Assembly (NCBI RefSeq): GCF_025971955.1
Contig: NZ_JAPDMX010000028.1
Span: 248,001-312,000 of the forward strand
DNA length: 64,000 nucleotides
Reading direction: 5' to 3'
From: Shewanella subflava
GTDB lineage: Bacteria; Pseudomonadota; Gammaproteobacteria; Enterobacterales; Shewanellaceae
Positions 1-15,166 of this stretch are shown here, piece after piece. Position numbers and translations under genes: made by a program. The notes under the pieces were generated by a model that was not told the origin of the DNA, did no database searches, and saw only the letters and a list, made by a program, of their open reading frames with translations. Within the stretch, counting starts at the first letter, position 1. Every line of letters starts with the position of its first letter.

Positions 1-491
1 GTGTGAGTGAACCTGCCAATGAAATGTTTGGTAAAATCATGTCGATTTCCGATGATCTCATGTGGCGTTATTTTGAATTACTGTCTTTCCGTCCATTAGA
101 AGAGATTGCAGGCTTTAAGCAAGATATCGAAAATGGCACTAACCCACGTGATATTAAAATCACTCTAGCCAAAGAGATTATTGCTCGTTTCCATGATGAG
201 GCCGCAGCAGAAGCTGCGCATCAAGAGTTTATCAATCGTTTCCAAAAAGGTGCCATACCGGATGATATTGAAACAGTTATCCTTGAGGCTGGCGAGGGGT
301 TAGCGATTGCTAACTTGCTAAAAGATGCTGGTTTAGTGGGATCTACCTCTGATGGCATGCGCATGATTAAACAAGGTGCAGTGAAAATTGATGGTGAAAA
401 AGCCGAAGACAGTCGTCAGGTGTTTAACAGCGGTTTTGAAGCGGTAGTACAAGTTGGCAAGCGTAAATTTGCTAAAGTGGTATTAAGTTAA
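1..491 (+). CDS. tyrS: Tyrosyl-tRNA synthetase, C-terminal part (cut by window edge)
   Basis: Charges tRNA-Tyr with tyrosine in the cytosol. Only the last 162 or so codons lie in the window. The reading frame is open to base 1, so the apparent GTG at base 3 is an internal codon and the true start is upstream. The visible part begins just after where the KMSKS loop would be (residues [18 protein letters not shown] are typical of what follows it), continues through the anticodon-recognition helical region, and ends in an S4-type RNA-binding domain (around [16 protein letters not shown]). A rho-independent terminator follows, so it ends its transcription unit. The family assignment is secure. 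Confidence 0.95.
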   Translation, partial: VSEPANEMFGKIMSISDDLMWRYFELLSFRPLEEIAGFKQDIENGTNPRDIKITLAKEIIARFHDEAAAEAAHQEFINRFQKGAIPDDIETVILEAGEGLAIANLLKDAGLVGSTSDGMRMIKQGAVKIDGEKAEDSRQVFNSGFEAVVQVGKRKFAKVVLS

Positions 492-512
492 TTTACAAAA
501 AACTAACCAATT

Positions 513-537
513 AAAAAGGCTCTTAGGAGCCTTTTTT
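513..537 (+). terminator. Rho-independent terminator after tyrS
   Basis: A short stem GGCTC / GAGCC with a TTAG-type loop, extended by A:T pairs, runs straight into a T-tract. It lies 25 bases after the tyrS stop codon. Confidence 0.85.
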
Positions 538-599
538 AATGTTTTTTTATCATTGGTGTACCGCAATATTTGATAATCCCCACACATTAGCATGACGCA

Positions 600-1076
600 T
601 TACTGAGACTCTAATTGGTCAGCCATAGTTTGGTAATCCATTAAATCCATGTGTTCTATTAAACGCTGGGTGTTTTTATCAAACGTTAAGGTGGTGACGC
701 CTGGTACAGCAATATCAATGATTCTGTCTGGTTTACCGTATTGGTCTCCCGGCCCACGTAATCGGTAACTGCCGATAATCACCACAATCGAGCCGTTGTT
801 AAACATATGCTCGATATTGAGTCGATATTCCAACACACCCTCATGGGCGCGAGTTAAAAAATCAATAATATGGCGTTCTCCCTTGTATTCAACGCCCGCG
901 GTTTTATCAAAAAATATGCTTTCACGGGTATAGAATTGTTTTAGGGTTTTAAAGTCATGCTCAGTGTAGGCTTTAATATATTGCATGGCTAATTGCTGTT
1001 CGACAGGCATATCACCAAGATTTGCTTGTGCTGGAAAACTGAAAATGATGCAAAATAGTAGACTAATTAAACGCAC
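600..1076 (-). CDS. Secreted NTF2/SnoaL-like protein of unknown function
   Basis: A 158-residue protein with an N-terminal signal peptide (MRLISLLFCIIFSFPAQA), so it is probably exported to the periplasm. The rest looks like a cone-shaped NTF2/SnoaL-like fold: an N-terminal helix with AMQYIKAYTEHDFKTLKQFY, then alternating strands ending in FDKNTQRLIEHMDLMDYQ. Proteins of this fold range from isomerases to non-enzymatic binding proteins, and nothing here identifies a substrate. It starts with GTG one base beyond the stop of the TRIC-family gene, so the two are probably translationally coupled. It is the last gene of the mtnN-side run. Confidence 0.65.
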   Translation of the reverse strand: MRLISLLFCIIFSFPAQANLGDMPVEQQLAMQYIKAYTEHDFKTLKQFYTRESIFFDKTAGVEYKGERHIIDFLTRAHEGVLEYRLNIEHMFNNGSIVVIIGSYRLRGPGDQYGKPDRIIDIAVPGVTTLTFDKNTQRLIEHMDLMDYQTMADQLESQ

Positions 1077-1077
1077 A

Positions 1078-1704
1078 TCAGTGTCTCTTCGTTTTTAAAT
1101 CAAATGCGGGTAATGACAGGTGCCAACGAATAGCGCTCAATCTAATGATCAAGGTACTTAACATGGCCAAAAACATCGATGTCATACTATCCATTCCTGA
1201 GAGTAAGCTCAAGGTATAACATATACCACCTATGATTGACGCCGTCGCGTATATTTCAGTACGTAAAACCATTGGTACTTGGCGACATAAAAGATCGCGA
1301 ATAATCCCACCGCCAACGCCAGTGATTAGGCCCATAACAACCGCAATCATGCCTGAGTGACCCAGTAATAATGCTTTTTCAGCACCAATCACGGTAAATA
1401 AGGCCAAACCAAAGGCATCTGCGACCGGCAGTGTCATTTGTGGTAATTTGTGTGGTTTACGCACTAACACTAAACAGGCTAAAACGGTGGCTAATATCAC
1501 TATGATGTAATTGTGATTAGTGATCCAAAATACCGGCGTGGTGCCTAACAAAGCATCACGGATACTGCCGCCGCCAATAGCGGTGACCGAAGCCAAAACG
1601 ATCACCCCAAAAGGGTCCATGCGGTGTTTTCCCGCGGCTAATGCGCCTGACAATGCGAATACCGCCGTGCCACAAAGGTCAAAAAAGTAGATCCATTGAC
1701 TCAT
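1078..1704 (-). CDS. TRIC-family (YadS/UPF0126) membrane cation channel
   Basis: A 208-residue inner-membrane protein with about seven hydrophobic segments. It has two internally repeated halves, each carrying the family's glycine-rich motif: [11 protein letters not shown] in the first half and [12 protein letters not shown] in the second. Bacterial homologues of the trimeric intracellular cation channels (UPF0126, E. coli YadS/YicG) share this layout and conduct monovalent cations; related proteins have been linked to glycine uptake. The substrate here cannot be told from sequence. Its ATG overlaps the stop of the preceding DUF2721 gene by four bases (ATGA), which implies an operon. Confidence 0.85.
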   Translation of the reverse strand: MSQWIYFFDLCGTAVFALSGALAAGKHRMDPFGVIVLASVTAIGGGSIRDALLGTTPVFWITNHNYIIVILATVLACLVLVRKPHKLPQMTLPVADAFGLALFTVIGAEKALLLGHSGMIAVVMGLITGVGGGIIRDLLCRQVPMVLRTEIYATASIIGGICYTLSLLSGMDSMTSMFLAMLSTLIIRLSAIRWHLSLPAFDLKTKRH

Positions 1705-2090
1705 TTACTTAACTCTTTTAGGTGAATATTGAGGGCATCAACTGAGATACGAATTTCAATGACCGACAAAATCAACGAATATAGCAATAGCAATAAACTG
1801 ATCCCAAAAATAATTGAGCCGGTTTGGTTAAAGCCAGTGTAGAGAAAAATCATGCATAATACGCATAGGGCAAAGCTGCTGACACCGGCTTCTTGCATTT
1901 TGCGGATAAGGTTAATTCTTTGTTTGAGGTTTTTGATTTGGTTGTCGTTTACTGGCTTTCCTGCCTGGCTTAGTTGGCGAATTAACGCCGCTAATGAAAA
2001 AAATCGATTGGTATACGCCAGTAATAACAATGATATTGCTGGAAACAGTAATGCTGGTGTGGTCAGTGATACATGTAAATTATTAAACAA
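1701..2090 (-). CDS. DUF2721-family membrane protein
   Basis: A 129-residue membrane protein with a hydrophobic N-terminal segment, a basic cytosolic stretch ([15 protein letters not shown]) and two closely spaced C-terminal membrane segments. This is the layout of DUF2721 proteins, whose function is unknown. The start is probably TTG, with an AGGA ribosome-binding site about 9 bases upstream. The stop overlaps the next gene. It sits between cobD and the TRIC gene on the same strand, but neither neighbour suggests a shared pathway. Confidence 0.7.
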   Translation of the reverse strand: MFNNLHVSLTTPALLFPAISLLLLAYTNRFFSLAALIRQLSQAGKPVNDNQIKNLKQRINLIRKMQEAGVSSFALCVLCMIFLYTGFNQTGSIIFGISLLLLLYSLILSVIEIRISVDALNIHLKELSK

Positions 2091-2159
2091 TTGGGCTTTC
2101 CTATTGCAAAAGCATTCATGAAAAATCAGCCGCGAATAATAACGTTTTTGATTGTTGAT

Positions 2160-3188
2160 TTACACCGTTTGTAACGTTGCCCAGAGTAAAGGTAATAAAA
2201 TCGCTAAGCTTAGGAAGAAAAATTTACCATTTTGACTGGCTTTAATCGCTAATTGAATATGTTGGTATTGAGGTAATGGGCCAGCGTTCACTTTCGCGAG
2301 GGTGACTTTCTCTACATTAACTGGTGCAGTTTGATCTTGTGTATAAGCTAAGGTTTGTGTTGTTGGGGTTAAAAACTGTTGCGGTCCACCTAGTTCAATT
2401 TTAAGCAAATTTGCCCCAAGGTGAAGGGTACGGTAATCGTTATTAAGCCCTAGACTTTGTGGGTCACTCATCCACATGCTTTTTAAACCAAGTTGACCAA
2501 ATTGGATAGCAAGGGAGCAATGCCAAATCCATTGCGGCACAAAAAATAATACTCGATTAAATTGGCTAACGAAGCTGGCAAAGTTGATATATTTTTTCTG
2601 ATAGGGTGGCCATGATAACTCTAATTGCTTTAATAGATGAACTGCGATGACCGTAGATGCGCCCCCAACAGCAAAAAATACAATGCTAGAAATACTGCCA
2701 TAAATGGGCGAAGTAAGGGTTTTTTCTATCGTTGTTTTACATATGCCGATACTCGACAACCTCTGTGTACTTTGGCTTACCCAGGGAGCTAACAATATCT
2801 TTGCTTGTTGATTATTATTTTGCTCCAATGCCATTTGAATACGCTTTGCTTGGTGGGTAAATTGATAATTACTGATACAGCAATACAAAACAATAAAATC
2901 GAAAAACCAGGGAAATGCGGCAAATTCCAATAAAAAACTCGCGATCACGGTTATTGGAACCACCAGTAACAAGGTGGCTAGAATACCAGCGGTCATTTGC
3001 TGCGAAACGGGACGTTCGTTATGATTGACTTTTGATGCCAGCTCAGTAGCTAGCATGCTAAAGGCATTAAATGGCTGCCATCGCTTAGGAAGAGGCGCGA
3101 CTTGCGCCACAGCAATTGCAGCCAATAGGACCAGGCATTGTTGGATGAGCTCGTTTTGCAGCAGTAGACTTTCCATATTTATTTGCAT
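2160..3188 (-). CDS. CobD/CbiB-like cobalamin biosynthesis protein (divergent)
   Basis: A 342-residue polytopic membrane protein. CobD/CbiB joins the aminopropanol arm to adenosylcobyric acid to give adenosylcobinamide. Family features visible are the N-terminal PLPKRWQPFNAFSMLATELASKV region, a PIYGSISSIVFFAVGG segment in the middle, and a C-terminal GGPQQFLTP-like motif near residue 263 (GGP is typical of the family end). The protein is more divergent than enteric CbiB. It lies 30 bases downstream of mtnN, an arrangement I remember from Vibrio and Shewanella. No other cobamide genes are in the window, so a salvage role is an inference. Confidence 0.75.
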   Translation of the reverse strand: MQINMESLLLQNELIQQCLVLLAAIAVAQVAPLPKRWQPFNAFSMLATELASKVNHNERPVSQQMTAGILATLLLVVPITVIASFLLEFAAFPWFFDFIVLYCCISNYQFTHQAKRIQMALEQNNNQQAKILLAPWVSQSTQRLSSIGICKTTIEKTLTSPIYGSISSIVFFAVGGASTVIAVHLLKQLELSWPPYQKKYINFASFVSQFNRVLFFVPQWIWHCSLAIQFGQLGLKSMWMSDPQSLGLNNDYRTLHLGANLLKIELGGPQQFLTPTTQTLAYTQDQTAPVNVEKVTLAKVNAGPLPQYQHIQLAIKASQNGKFFFLSLAILLPLLWATLQTV

Positions 3189-3218
3189 ATCCGTCGCAAG
3201 CTCATACAGGGTGTGATG

Positions 3219-3911
3219 TTATAGCTGTTGCAGTAACGCGATGACCATCATCGCAGAATGATGTCCTGCTTTGATAATATATGAATCAAAATCCACCGGT
3301 GAGTCATTATTGGCATTATCTGACAGAGAACGGATAATCACAAATGGCGTGTTAAATTGATGGCACACCTGTGCGATAGCCGCGCCTTCCATTTCACATG
3401 CCGCCATCGTTGGGAAGTTTGCACGCATCACTTTTGTGCGCTGTGGATCGCAAATGAAACTGTCGCCAGTACAAATTAAACCTTCTATCGCTTTCACTTC
3501 GCCTAATGATGCTACCGCTTGTTGGGCAGCTTGAACGAGTGTTGCATCAGGGATAAATGCCGCAGGTTGCTGTGCCATTTGACCAATTTCATAGCCAAAT
3601 GCAGTGACATCTACATCGTGATGGCGCACTTCTGATGAAATCACAATATCGCCAATAGCAAGGTCATCAACAAATCCACCCGCAGACCCCGTGTTAACCA
3701 CATGGCTGACAGCAAATTTTTCGATCAATAAGGTTGTTGCGATACTGGCTGCAACTTTACCAATACCAGAGCGGGTAACCACTACGTCTTTGTCAGCAAT
3801 CTTGCCGCTGATGAACTCAATACCGGCAATGGTGGTATGAACTGGAGAATGAATAGCTTGAACAAGATGAACGACTTCGGGCTCCATAGCGCCGATAATA
3901 CCGATTTTCAT
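3219..3911 (-). CDS. mtnN: 5'-methylthioadenosine/S-adenosylhomocysteine nucleosidase
   Basis: This 230-residue cytosolic enzyme cleaves adenine from methylthioadenosine, S-adenosylhomocysteine and 5'-deoxyadenosine. It recycles the by-products of methylation, polyamine synthesis and radical-SAM reactions, and supplies the precursor of autoinducer-2. Length and sequence match the family: Glu12 in IIGAMEPEV, the substrate-binding [11 protein letters not shown] segment, and the catalytic Asp in [10 protein letters not shown]. An AAGG ribosome-binding site precedes the ATG. It heads the minus-strand run that includes the cobD-like gene. Confidence 0.95.
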   Translation of the reverse strand: MKIGIIGAMEPEVVHLVQAIHSPVHTTIAGIEFISGKIADKDVVVTRSGIGKVAASIATTLLIEKFAVSHVVNTGSAGGFVDDLAIGDIVISSEVRHHDVDVTAFGYEIGQMAQQPAAFIPDATLVQAAQQAVASLGEVKAIEGLICTGDSFICDPQRTKVMRANFPTMAACEMEGAAIAQVCHQFNTPFVIIRSLSDNANNDSPVDFDSYIIKAGHHSAMMVIALLQQL

Positions 3912-4121
3912 TGGGTAACCTTAAACGAGTTTTATACAAATAGAATTGCTGAATAATATATCACGTCAGAATAGGCTTTGTGAAAACTCTCTTCATTCTC
4001 TTGCACGATAGTCGGGCTTAAGTCGATTTTACTGATTTTTAAACTAGCTTAGTCTCCCGTTTTTTGGCATTTTACCGTTCGATTTTGTAACACAAGTTGT
4101 GAGGGCTTGAGAACGAATGGG

Positions 4122-4151
4122 CAAAAAAAATGCACACCCTAAGGTGTGCAA
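4122..4151 (-). terminator. Rho-independent terminator after gltD
   Basis: Read on the minus strand, a 7-base-pair GC-rich stem (TGCACACC / GGTGTGCA, loop about 4) is followed by eight Ts. It lies 28 bases after the gltD stop codon. Confidence 0.9.
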
Positions 4152-4178
4152 AATCACAAGCAAACGGGTTTATCGGCT

Positions 4179-10039
<5,861 letters not shown>

Positions 10040-10119
10040 ACAAAAACCCCCTAAAACCTTTACTGATACGACTCGGGGTAAATGTGAAGAAATTCCATAG
10101 ATATGCACCCGAACCTCTC

Positions 10120-10148
10120 AAATTAAACTGAGTTAGTACAAAGGTCAA
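10120..10148 (-). promoter_or_regulatory. Candidate sigma-70 promoter for gltBD
   Basis: On the minus strand TTGACC (10148-10143) is separated by exactly 17 bases from TAATTT (10125-10120). This would start transcription about 75 bases ahead of the chosen gltB ATG. The match is visual only. Confidence 0.5.
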
Positions 10149-10560
10149 ACGCATTTATTGTATTATTCTGAAATATTATTACCAACTAATTGTAATATTT
10201 TATCATGTTTACGTTAACGTCAACTGTGGTTTTGCCTGTATAACGTTATGAATAAAAAGAATTTTAATATATTGCAGTTTTGTTTGTAACTTTTTGGTAA
10301 CAAGGTGGGTAAATTGTTTTTGAAATAGAAATAGTGAATTTTATTCCAAACACAGTGGCAGTGGGTATAAATGCTGTTTGTGACTAAATATTCACTTTTA
10401 GTAATTTAAAATTTATTGATGTTGTTTTAAACAATCTTTAACTGTTTACAGTCTTTACACTGGGCCTTGGTTAAACTCGCTTTCTTTGATTTAAATCTAA
10501 GTTTGCTGTTTGATTTTATCCTAAATTAAGCGCCGTTTTGCAATAGGGTAGAGGTTAAAT
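10149..10560. other. AT-rich intergenic region between gltB and yhcC
   Basis: About 410 bases of AT-rich DNA between two divergent genes. Apart from the gltB promoter at its left end and an AGAGG ribosome-binding site ahead of yhcC, I see no gene, RNA or strong repeat. Its length leaves room for regulator sites such as Lrp-type, but I cannot identify any. Confidence 0.5.
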
Positions 10561-11517
10561 ATGGGCTTAGATGATTTCGTCAATACTTACGGCGCGGATT
10601 GTAAAAGGCGTTATGGTAAAAGACTAAAAAAGCTCACTATAGATGCTAAATTCACCTGTCCTAACAGAGATGGCACATTGGGTGTAGGAGGCTGTAGTTT
10701 TTGTAATGTGGCTTCTTTTCATGAAAAGCAGGGGGAATTGCAGTCAATTGCAGTCCAACTTGATTCGGCTAAAATGAACTTGAAAGAAAATCCTCGTGCA
10801 AGCAGTAGCCATAGTGACAGTCAATATATTGCTTACTTTCAGGCTTACACATCAACATATGAAGAATATCAGCAGTTAAAAACTAAATATGATCAAGCCA
10901 TACAGGATTCACAAATTGTGGCATTACACATTGGCACAAGGCCCGATTGTGTCCCTGATGATGTATTAGATTTGCTGGTGAGTTACCAAAAATCGGGTGT
11001 TGAGGTTTGGTTAGAGTTGGGTCTGCAAACTGCAAACAATCAGACGTTGAAAAGTATTAATCGAGGGCACGATTTTGCCGCATACCAAGATGCAGCTACC
11101 CGAGCGCGCATGCGCGGACTTAAAGTGTGTTGTCACCTGATTTTGGGGTTACCTAATGAAACGTTAACGGATTATATGTCTAGCCTGAAACAGGTTTTAG
11201 CTGTGGGGGTTGATGGATTGAAATTACATCCTCTACATATTGTTGAAGGCAGTACCATGGCCAAACAATGGCGCTATAAACCTTTTTCACTTTTAAGTAT
11301 TCAAGATTATGCCGAAGCAGCTACTGAGTTGATCTGCAATACACCAAAACACATCATTTATCATAGAGTCACGGCATACGCTAAAAAACCTTTATTAATC
11401 GCGCCACAGTGGTGTGGGTTCAGATGGGATGGATTGGTCGCCATTGTTGATTTATTAGCTGTGAAAGGAGAACAGGGAAGTGCACTCATTGGTAACAGTA
11501 AAAATTGTTCTCTGTAG
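10561..11517 (+). CDS. yhcC: YhcC/TIGR01212-family radical SAM protein
   Basis: A 318-residue radical S-adenosylmethionine protein. The cluster-binding cysteines are near the N terminus, in CPNRDGTLGVGGCSFC (about residues 38-53), with the CxxC spacing seen in this subfamily. The barrel continues with LHIGTRPDCVPDDVLDLL, WLELGLQTANNQTLKSINRGH and HLILGLPNETLTDYM, segments shared with Elp3-like radical SAM enzymes. The substrate is not established as far as I know. In E. coli yhcC is also next to gltB, so the neighbourhood is conserved. The start ATG has a GAGG-type ribosome-binding site. Confidence 0.9.
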   Translation: MGLDDFVNTYGADCKRRYGKRLKKLTIDAKFTCPNRDGTLGVGGCSFCNVASFHEKQGELQSIAVQLDSAKMNLKENPRASSSHSDSQYIAYFQAYTSTYEEYQQLKTKYDQAIQDSQIVALHIGTRPDCVPDDVLDLLVSYQKSGVEVWLELGLQTANNQTLKSINRGHDFAAYQDAATRARMRGLKVCCHLILGLPNETLTDYMSSLKQVLAVGVDGLKLHPLHIVEGSTMAKQWRYKPFSLLSIQDYAEAATELICNTPKHIIYHRVTAYAKKPLLIAPQWCGFRWDGLVAIVDLLAVKGEQGSALIGNSKNCSL

Positions 11518-11764
11518 TAGGTTTATGATAAGTGGCGCTATTTTATATTTATATGGCTGAATGTATGACGTTTTAATCGTAATTGTTAAGATGTTTTTTT
11601 CGCCATGATGAATAGTTGTTTGTACAATTGTTATCAGTTTGTTGGCTGTGCGAGGTTTAGCACACATACACTGCTGAAAGCTTGCATAGGGCAAAAGACG
11701 GGGTATTATAAAGTTAATTTAATAGATTGCGATTTAGAATTTTAATTTAATAGAGGTGCCCTAC

Positions 11765-12130
11765 ATGTCCGCAACGCAGTTAGATGCTATTTTAGATCTG
11801 AATACTCTTGAGCAATATATCAGTGCAATCGGAGCAGGCACGTTATTGAAAAGTGTCGTGTTATTTGAACAATTAATGCCTGAATATGTTGGTAGTTTAG
11901 TTAAAGCAAATGACGCTGGCGATAAAGAGACATTGTGCTCAGAAGCTCATAAATTCAAAGGGGCAGCAGGTTCTGTTGGTTTGAAGCGTATTCAGCAGTT
12001 TGCCCAGTCGCTTCAGCATGGCGAAGAAACCACATGGGATGCCGAGCATAAAGTGTGGTTAGCAGGTATTGTTGAACATGCAGAACGTGATTTACAGCAA
12101 TTGAAGTTATTCTTAGAAGCGAAAGCTTAA
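11765..12130 (+). CDS. hptA: Histidine phosphotransfer (Hpt) protein, ArcB-Hpt-like
   Basis: A single Hpt domain of 121 residues that relays phosphate between a hybrid sensor kinase and a response regulator. The phospho-accepting residue is His62 in EAHKFKGAAGSVGL, and the following LKRIQQFAQSLQ helix closely resembles the Hpt domain at the end of E. coli ArcB. In Shewanella the Arc system is split: a sensor (ArcS) lacks this domain and a separate HptA supplies it. I infer this is that HptA. I chose the ATG at 11765, eight bases after AGAGG, over the GTG at 11756. A terminator follows. Confidence 0.88.
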   Translation: MSATQLDAILDLNTLEQYISAIGAGTLLKSVVLFEQLMPEYVGSLVKANDAGDKETLCSEAHKFKGAAGSVGLKRIQQFAQSLQHGEETTWDAEHKVWLAGIVEHAERDLQQLKLFLEAKA

Positions 12131-12167
12131 TTTCTCGATACCAATTGCAGCTATAAAGCGAATTGAC

Positions 12168-12197
12168 ATGCTCCTTAATATAAGGAGCATTTTTTTA
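12168..12197 (+). terminator. Rho-independent terminator after hptA
   Basis: A perfect 10-base-pair stem ATGCTCCTTA / TAAGGAGCAT with a three-base loop leads into a run of seven Ts. Confidence 0.93.
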
Positions 12198-12299
12198 TCA
12201 TTTTTACTGATTTTGTGGAATTGCTCATCATACTGACCTTGTCATTCTGGCGTTGTTAATTCATTATTTGAATTACCTTGGTCTTATATAATCGATTAC

Positions 12300-13220
12300 A
12301 TGAAAAACCTTCCTAGTCTTAAGAACCTGTATTATTTGGTTAACTTATACCAAGAGCAGAATTTCAATCGCGCCGCCAAAATTTGTTTTGTTAGTCAATC
12401 AACTTTATCCAGTGGCATTCAAAATTTAGAAGAACAATTGGGTTACCAACTGATTGAACGTGATCATAAATCATTCATGTTTACGGCAATTGGCGAAGAA
12501 GTGGTTGAACGTGCTCGTGATATTTTAACTAATGTTGATGATTTGGTTGAGTTAGTTAAAAATCAGGGGGCACCAATGACGGGCGAAATTCGTCTAGGCT
12601 GCATACCCACCATCGCGCCTTTTTTACTCAGTAGAGTGGTCAAGCTTTGCCAACAAGAATACCCACAATTGTCTTTATTATTGAAAGAAGACACCACAGA
12701 GCGTTTACTTGATGCTTTGGCAAAAGGAGAGCTTGATTTATTGATTTTGGCTTTACCGGTCGATACCAGTGGTTTTCATAGCATGAAAGTCGGGATTGAT
12801 CCTTTTAAAATGGTGATGCATCAGGAGATGTCCCATGATGTGGTACAGCCAATTGATTATCAATCTATGCCTGATGAAAGTATCTTTTTATTGCAGGCAG
12901 AGCATTGTATCACTGGTCATGCTATTACGGCTTGCCAGTTAGGCGATAGCGCAAAAATCAACCCATTTGCGGCCACAAGCTTGCATACTTTAGTGCAGAT
13001 GGTTAATAGCAAGCTGGGCACAACCTTTTTACCGCAAATGGCGATTGATGCGGGTATTTTGAAAGACACTGAACTTAAAGTGATGGACCCACCAGGTGAG
13101 GCGCCTTATCGTGATATCGGTTTAGTATGGCGGCAAACCACTAGCAGGATCAGCACTTTTAGAACCTTAGGCTTAGCTATTCAACAAAAGTTGATGCCAC
13201 AAGTGCTTGCTAAAAAATAG
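12300..13220 (+). CDS. oxyR: LysR-type hydrogen peroxide regulator OxyR
   Basis: A 306-residue LysR-family regulator: an N-terminal winged helix-turn-helix (NFNRAAKICFVSQSTLSSGI, about residues 21-40) and a C-terminal sensing domain. It is called OxyR because the two redox cysteines are present with the right spacing: Cys203 and Cys212 in EHCITGHAITAC, nine apart as in E. coli C199 and C208. The RATSLETL-type segment also appears here as AATSLHTLVQMV. Oxidation by peroxide forms the disulfide and switches target gene control (catalase, peroxidases). It converges with cyaC, only three bases separating the stop codons. Confidence 0.93.
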   Translation: MKNLPSLKNLYYLVNLYQEQNFNRAAKICFVSQSTLSSGIQNLEEQLGYQLIERDHKSFMFTAIGEEVVERARDILTNVDDLVELVKNQGAPMTGEIRLGCIPTIAPFLLSRVVKLCQQEYPQLSLLLKEDTTERLLDALAKGELDLLILALPVDTSGFHSMKVGIDPFKMVMHQEMSHDVVQPIDYQSMPDESIFLLQAEHCITGHAITACQLGDSAKINPFAATSLHTLVQMVNSKLGTTFLPQMAIDAGILKDTELKVMDPPGEAPYRDIGLVWRQTTSRISTFRTLGLAIQQKLMPQVLAKK

Positions 13221-13223
13221 CGG

Positions 13224-14315
13224 TTAACGATTAAAGCTTGATGTCGTGTTTTTTGGGGAAACAGCATAAACTTCAATAGGATGCTGTTTTCCTTTTAGCG
13301 GTATTAAGCCAAGATCTTGCAATTGATAATTGCTGCCCTGTTGTTCCAAACGGTGTGCTAAATCCCCTGATAACAGCATGCGTTGGCCAAGGGGATTACA
13401 TTGATCTTGCAGACGGGCGAGGGTATTTAATACGTCACTAAAGAAGCTTATTTCTTGTTTGTGTACGCCAACTACAGCAGCAACAACCTGACCACAATGA
13501 GCTGCAGCCTTAAACTTCGGTACGAACCCATATTGTTCTTCAAAGTATTTTCTTTGCCATTGAAGTTCATTACAAAATTCATAATAAATATTCATGCAGC
13601 GATCGTGTTGGATCCCTTCTTTTAATGGCCAATGGATCAGCACAGCATCACCCATATAACGATAAATTTCGGCATCGTTCCTGATCACAGTATCTGCCAG
13701 TAAACTAAAACTATCTTGAATTAATCTTGAAAAGCGGTAGTCACCTAATGACTCAGCATGTGAGGTTGAAGACGCCATGTCTAAAAATAAAAATAAGCGC
13801 TGTTCATATCTGGGTTTGTGATATTTACCCAGTCCAATATTAAGTAAAACTCTTGGTCCTACCAATAACCCCATTTGTTCAATAAACGCAAGCCCGACTC
13901 TAACCACAACTAGATAAACAACTAACGCTTGAAATGAAGGGCTATAAAGCACATGTGCGGTTAGCATTTGGCGCAAGGTTACCATATGGTTCTCAATTGC
14001 CCACATGTTCAAAAATTGCGTCACATAAGCTAAGGTTGTTGCACCAAGTAGTAAGAATAACCCTTTGAATATGACTGAAAAAAGATAGGGAAGACGGCTA
14101 ATTGCGCTGAAATCGGCAATAAGGTTAGACATCCAATGAAGGCTGCCAAATACAAAGCCCATAAAAATGGCCAGTGTTGCGAGATCGCCTTGGCCAACGG
14201 CCCATTGCGGGAGTTCTGGCATTTGTGCGTAACGAAAAAAAACAAATGCGGCCATAGCAAAGCACCAAGCTAATATGGCAAACGCGAGTTTTTTAACTTG
14301 CTTCTTGGCTTTCAC
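13224..14315 (-). CDS. cyaC: Membrane-bound class III adenylate cyclase (CyaC-like)
   Basis: A 363-residue protein with about six membrane-spanning segments in the first 155 residues and a cytosolic class III nucleotide cyclase domain after that. The two metal-binding aspartates are visible: Asp179 in LFLFLDMASST and Asp223 in YRYMGDAVLIHWP. Further family motifs include HCGQVVAAVVGVHKQEISFF. In S. oneidensis the gene next to oxyR encodes CyaC, an adenylate cyclase important for cAMP-CRP control of anaerobic respiration, and I infer the same role. A CRP-like box lies about 80 bases upstream of the start. Confidence 0.88.
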   Translation of the reverse strand: MKAKKQVKKLAFAILAWCFAMAAFVFFRYAQMPELPQWAVGQGDLATLAIFMGFVFGSLHWMSNLIADFSAISRLPYLFSVIFKGLFLLLGATTLAYVTQFLNMWAIENHMVTLRQMLTAHVLYSPSFQALVVYLVVVRVGLAFIEQMGLLVGPRVLLNIGLGKYHKPRYEQRLFLFLDMASSTSHAESLGDYRFSRLIQDSFSLLADTVIRNDAEIYRYMGDAVLIHWPLKEGIQHDRCMNIYYEFCNELQWQRKYFEEQYGFVPKFKAAAHCGQVVAAVVGVHKQEISFFSDVLNTLARLQDQCNPLGQRMLLSGDLAHRLEQQGSNYQLQDLGLIPLKGKQHPIEVYAVSPKNTTSSFNR

Positions 14316-14393
14316 GGTTAGAAGTTTAATCCGAAGTGGGCTGCAAAGGAGGCGGCATTTTAACGAAAAAACCCTACTTGTGTTAGTGGTAAT

Positions 14394-14409
14394 TGTGATT
14401 TAGATCAAG
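14394..14409. promoter_or_regulatory. Candidate CRP-type box upstream of cyaC
   Basis: The sequence TGTGATTTAGATCAAG matches TGTGATNNNNATCACA except at its last two positions. It is centred about 85 bases upstream of the cyaC start codon and the same distance from the end of mutH, so cyaC is the likely target. It also partly resembles an FNR box. Confidence 0.45.
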
Positions 14410-14482
14410 AGATGTCCATAAAACGTTACTTTTAGCCAAAGTTCCTCCTTGTAGCATGAAAAAAGATAAGCTCTGTTAGCCG

Positions 14483-15166
14483 TTATGATGCCGTATTAAT
14501 GGCAAAAGCATTACTGAGAATTTTTTGGGTAAAGGGAATTTTTAAATAAAAACCACGTGGATTGGATAATTGTAATTTTCCATCAGGTCCAATGCTTTCT
14601 GTTAATGTATGGCTGTTAGCGGCTTTAGGGCGTAATTGCAGTACTTCACCGTGGCGGGCGGTGATATTATCCACATGACCTAAAGCTATTTTTTCCATAA
14701 TCTCTTCCCAATCTTGTTTGAGTAAAGCCATTTCTTTTAGGGAGGGCGACCAAAGTAGTGGGGTTCCTATACGTCTTTGCCCTACAGGGATATGACGATC
14801 GCCTTCAATTGGTACCCATAAAACACATCGAAGCTTATGAAATACCACACTTTGCTCCCATGTTAGACCATGAATGTCAGTTAATGGCGCAACTGTCACA
14901 TAAGTGGTTTCTAATGGCTTTCCTTGCTTGTCTATCGGGATCGTTTTTAATTCTACCCCCAAATGGATGAAATCAGGTTCGGGTTTTGAACCCGCTAATG
15001 CACCAAGCTCTAATTCAATGAGCTGTCCTACCCAGCCTTTATCTCGCCGAAGGTTGTTAGGTACGGGAATATGATGCTCTGCGGCTATGTCAGCTAAAGA
15101 TATTCCGGCCATTGCATTGGCTCGTAACATCAATTCATGGATATTTTTAGGCGCTGGTTTTGTCAT
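14483..15166 (-). CDS. mutH: DNA mismatch repair endonuclease MutH
   Basis: In methyl-directed mismatch repair MutH is activated by MutS/MutL and nicks the unmethylated strand at hemimethylated GATC sites. The 227-residue length is normal. The type II restriction-like active site is intact: Asp65 in EPDFIHLG, then Glu72 and Lys74 in VELKTIPI, corresponding to D70, E77 and K79 of E. coli. The region [20 protein letters not shown] also matches closely. Its presence implies a Dam-methylating organism. Upstream is a long non-coding gap with DnaA boxes. Confidence 0.96.
   Translation of the reverse strand: MTKPAPKNIHELMLRANAMAGISLADIAAEHHIPVPNNLRRDKGWVGQLIELELGALAGSKPEPDFIHLGVELKTIPIDKQGKPLETTYVTVAPLTDIHGLTWEQSVVFHKLRCVLWVPIEGDRHIPVGQRRIGTPLLWSPSLKEMALLKQDWEEIMEKIALGHVDNITARHGEVLQLRPKAANSHTLTESIGPDGKLQLSNPRGFYLKIPFTQKILSNAFAINTAS

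Noticed and set aside
1852..2121. Plus-strand open frame opposite the DUF2721 gene
   Set aside because: Antisense shadow, no ribosome-binding site.
10040..10108. Longer N terminus for GltB beginning at 10108
   Set aside because: The ATG at 10039 has a much better ribosome-binding site and gives the short propeptide before the catalytic Cys; the extension resembles nothing in the family.
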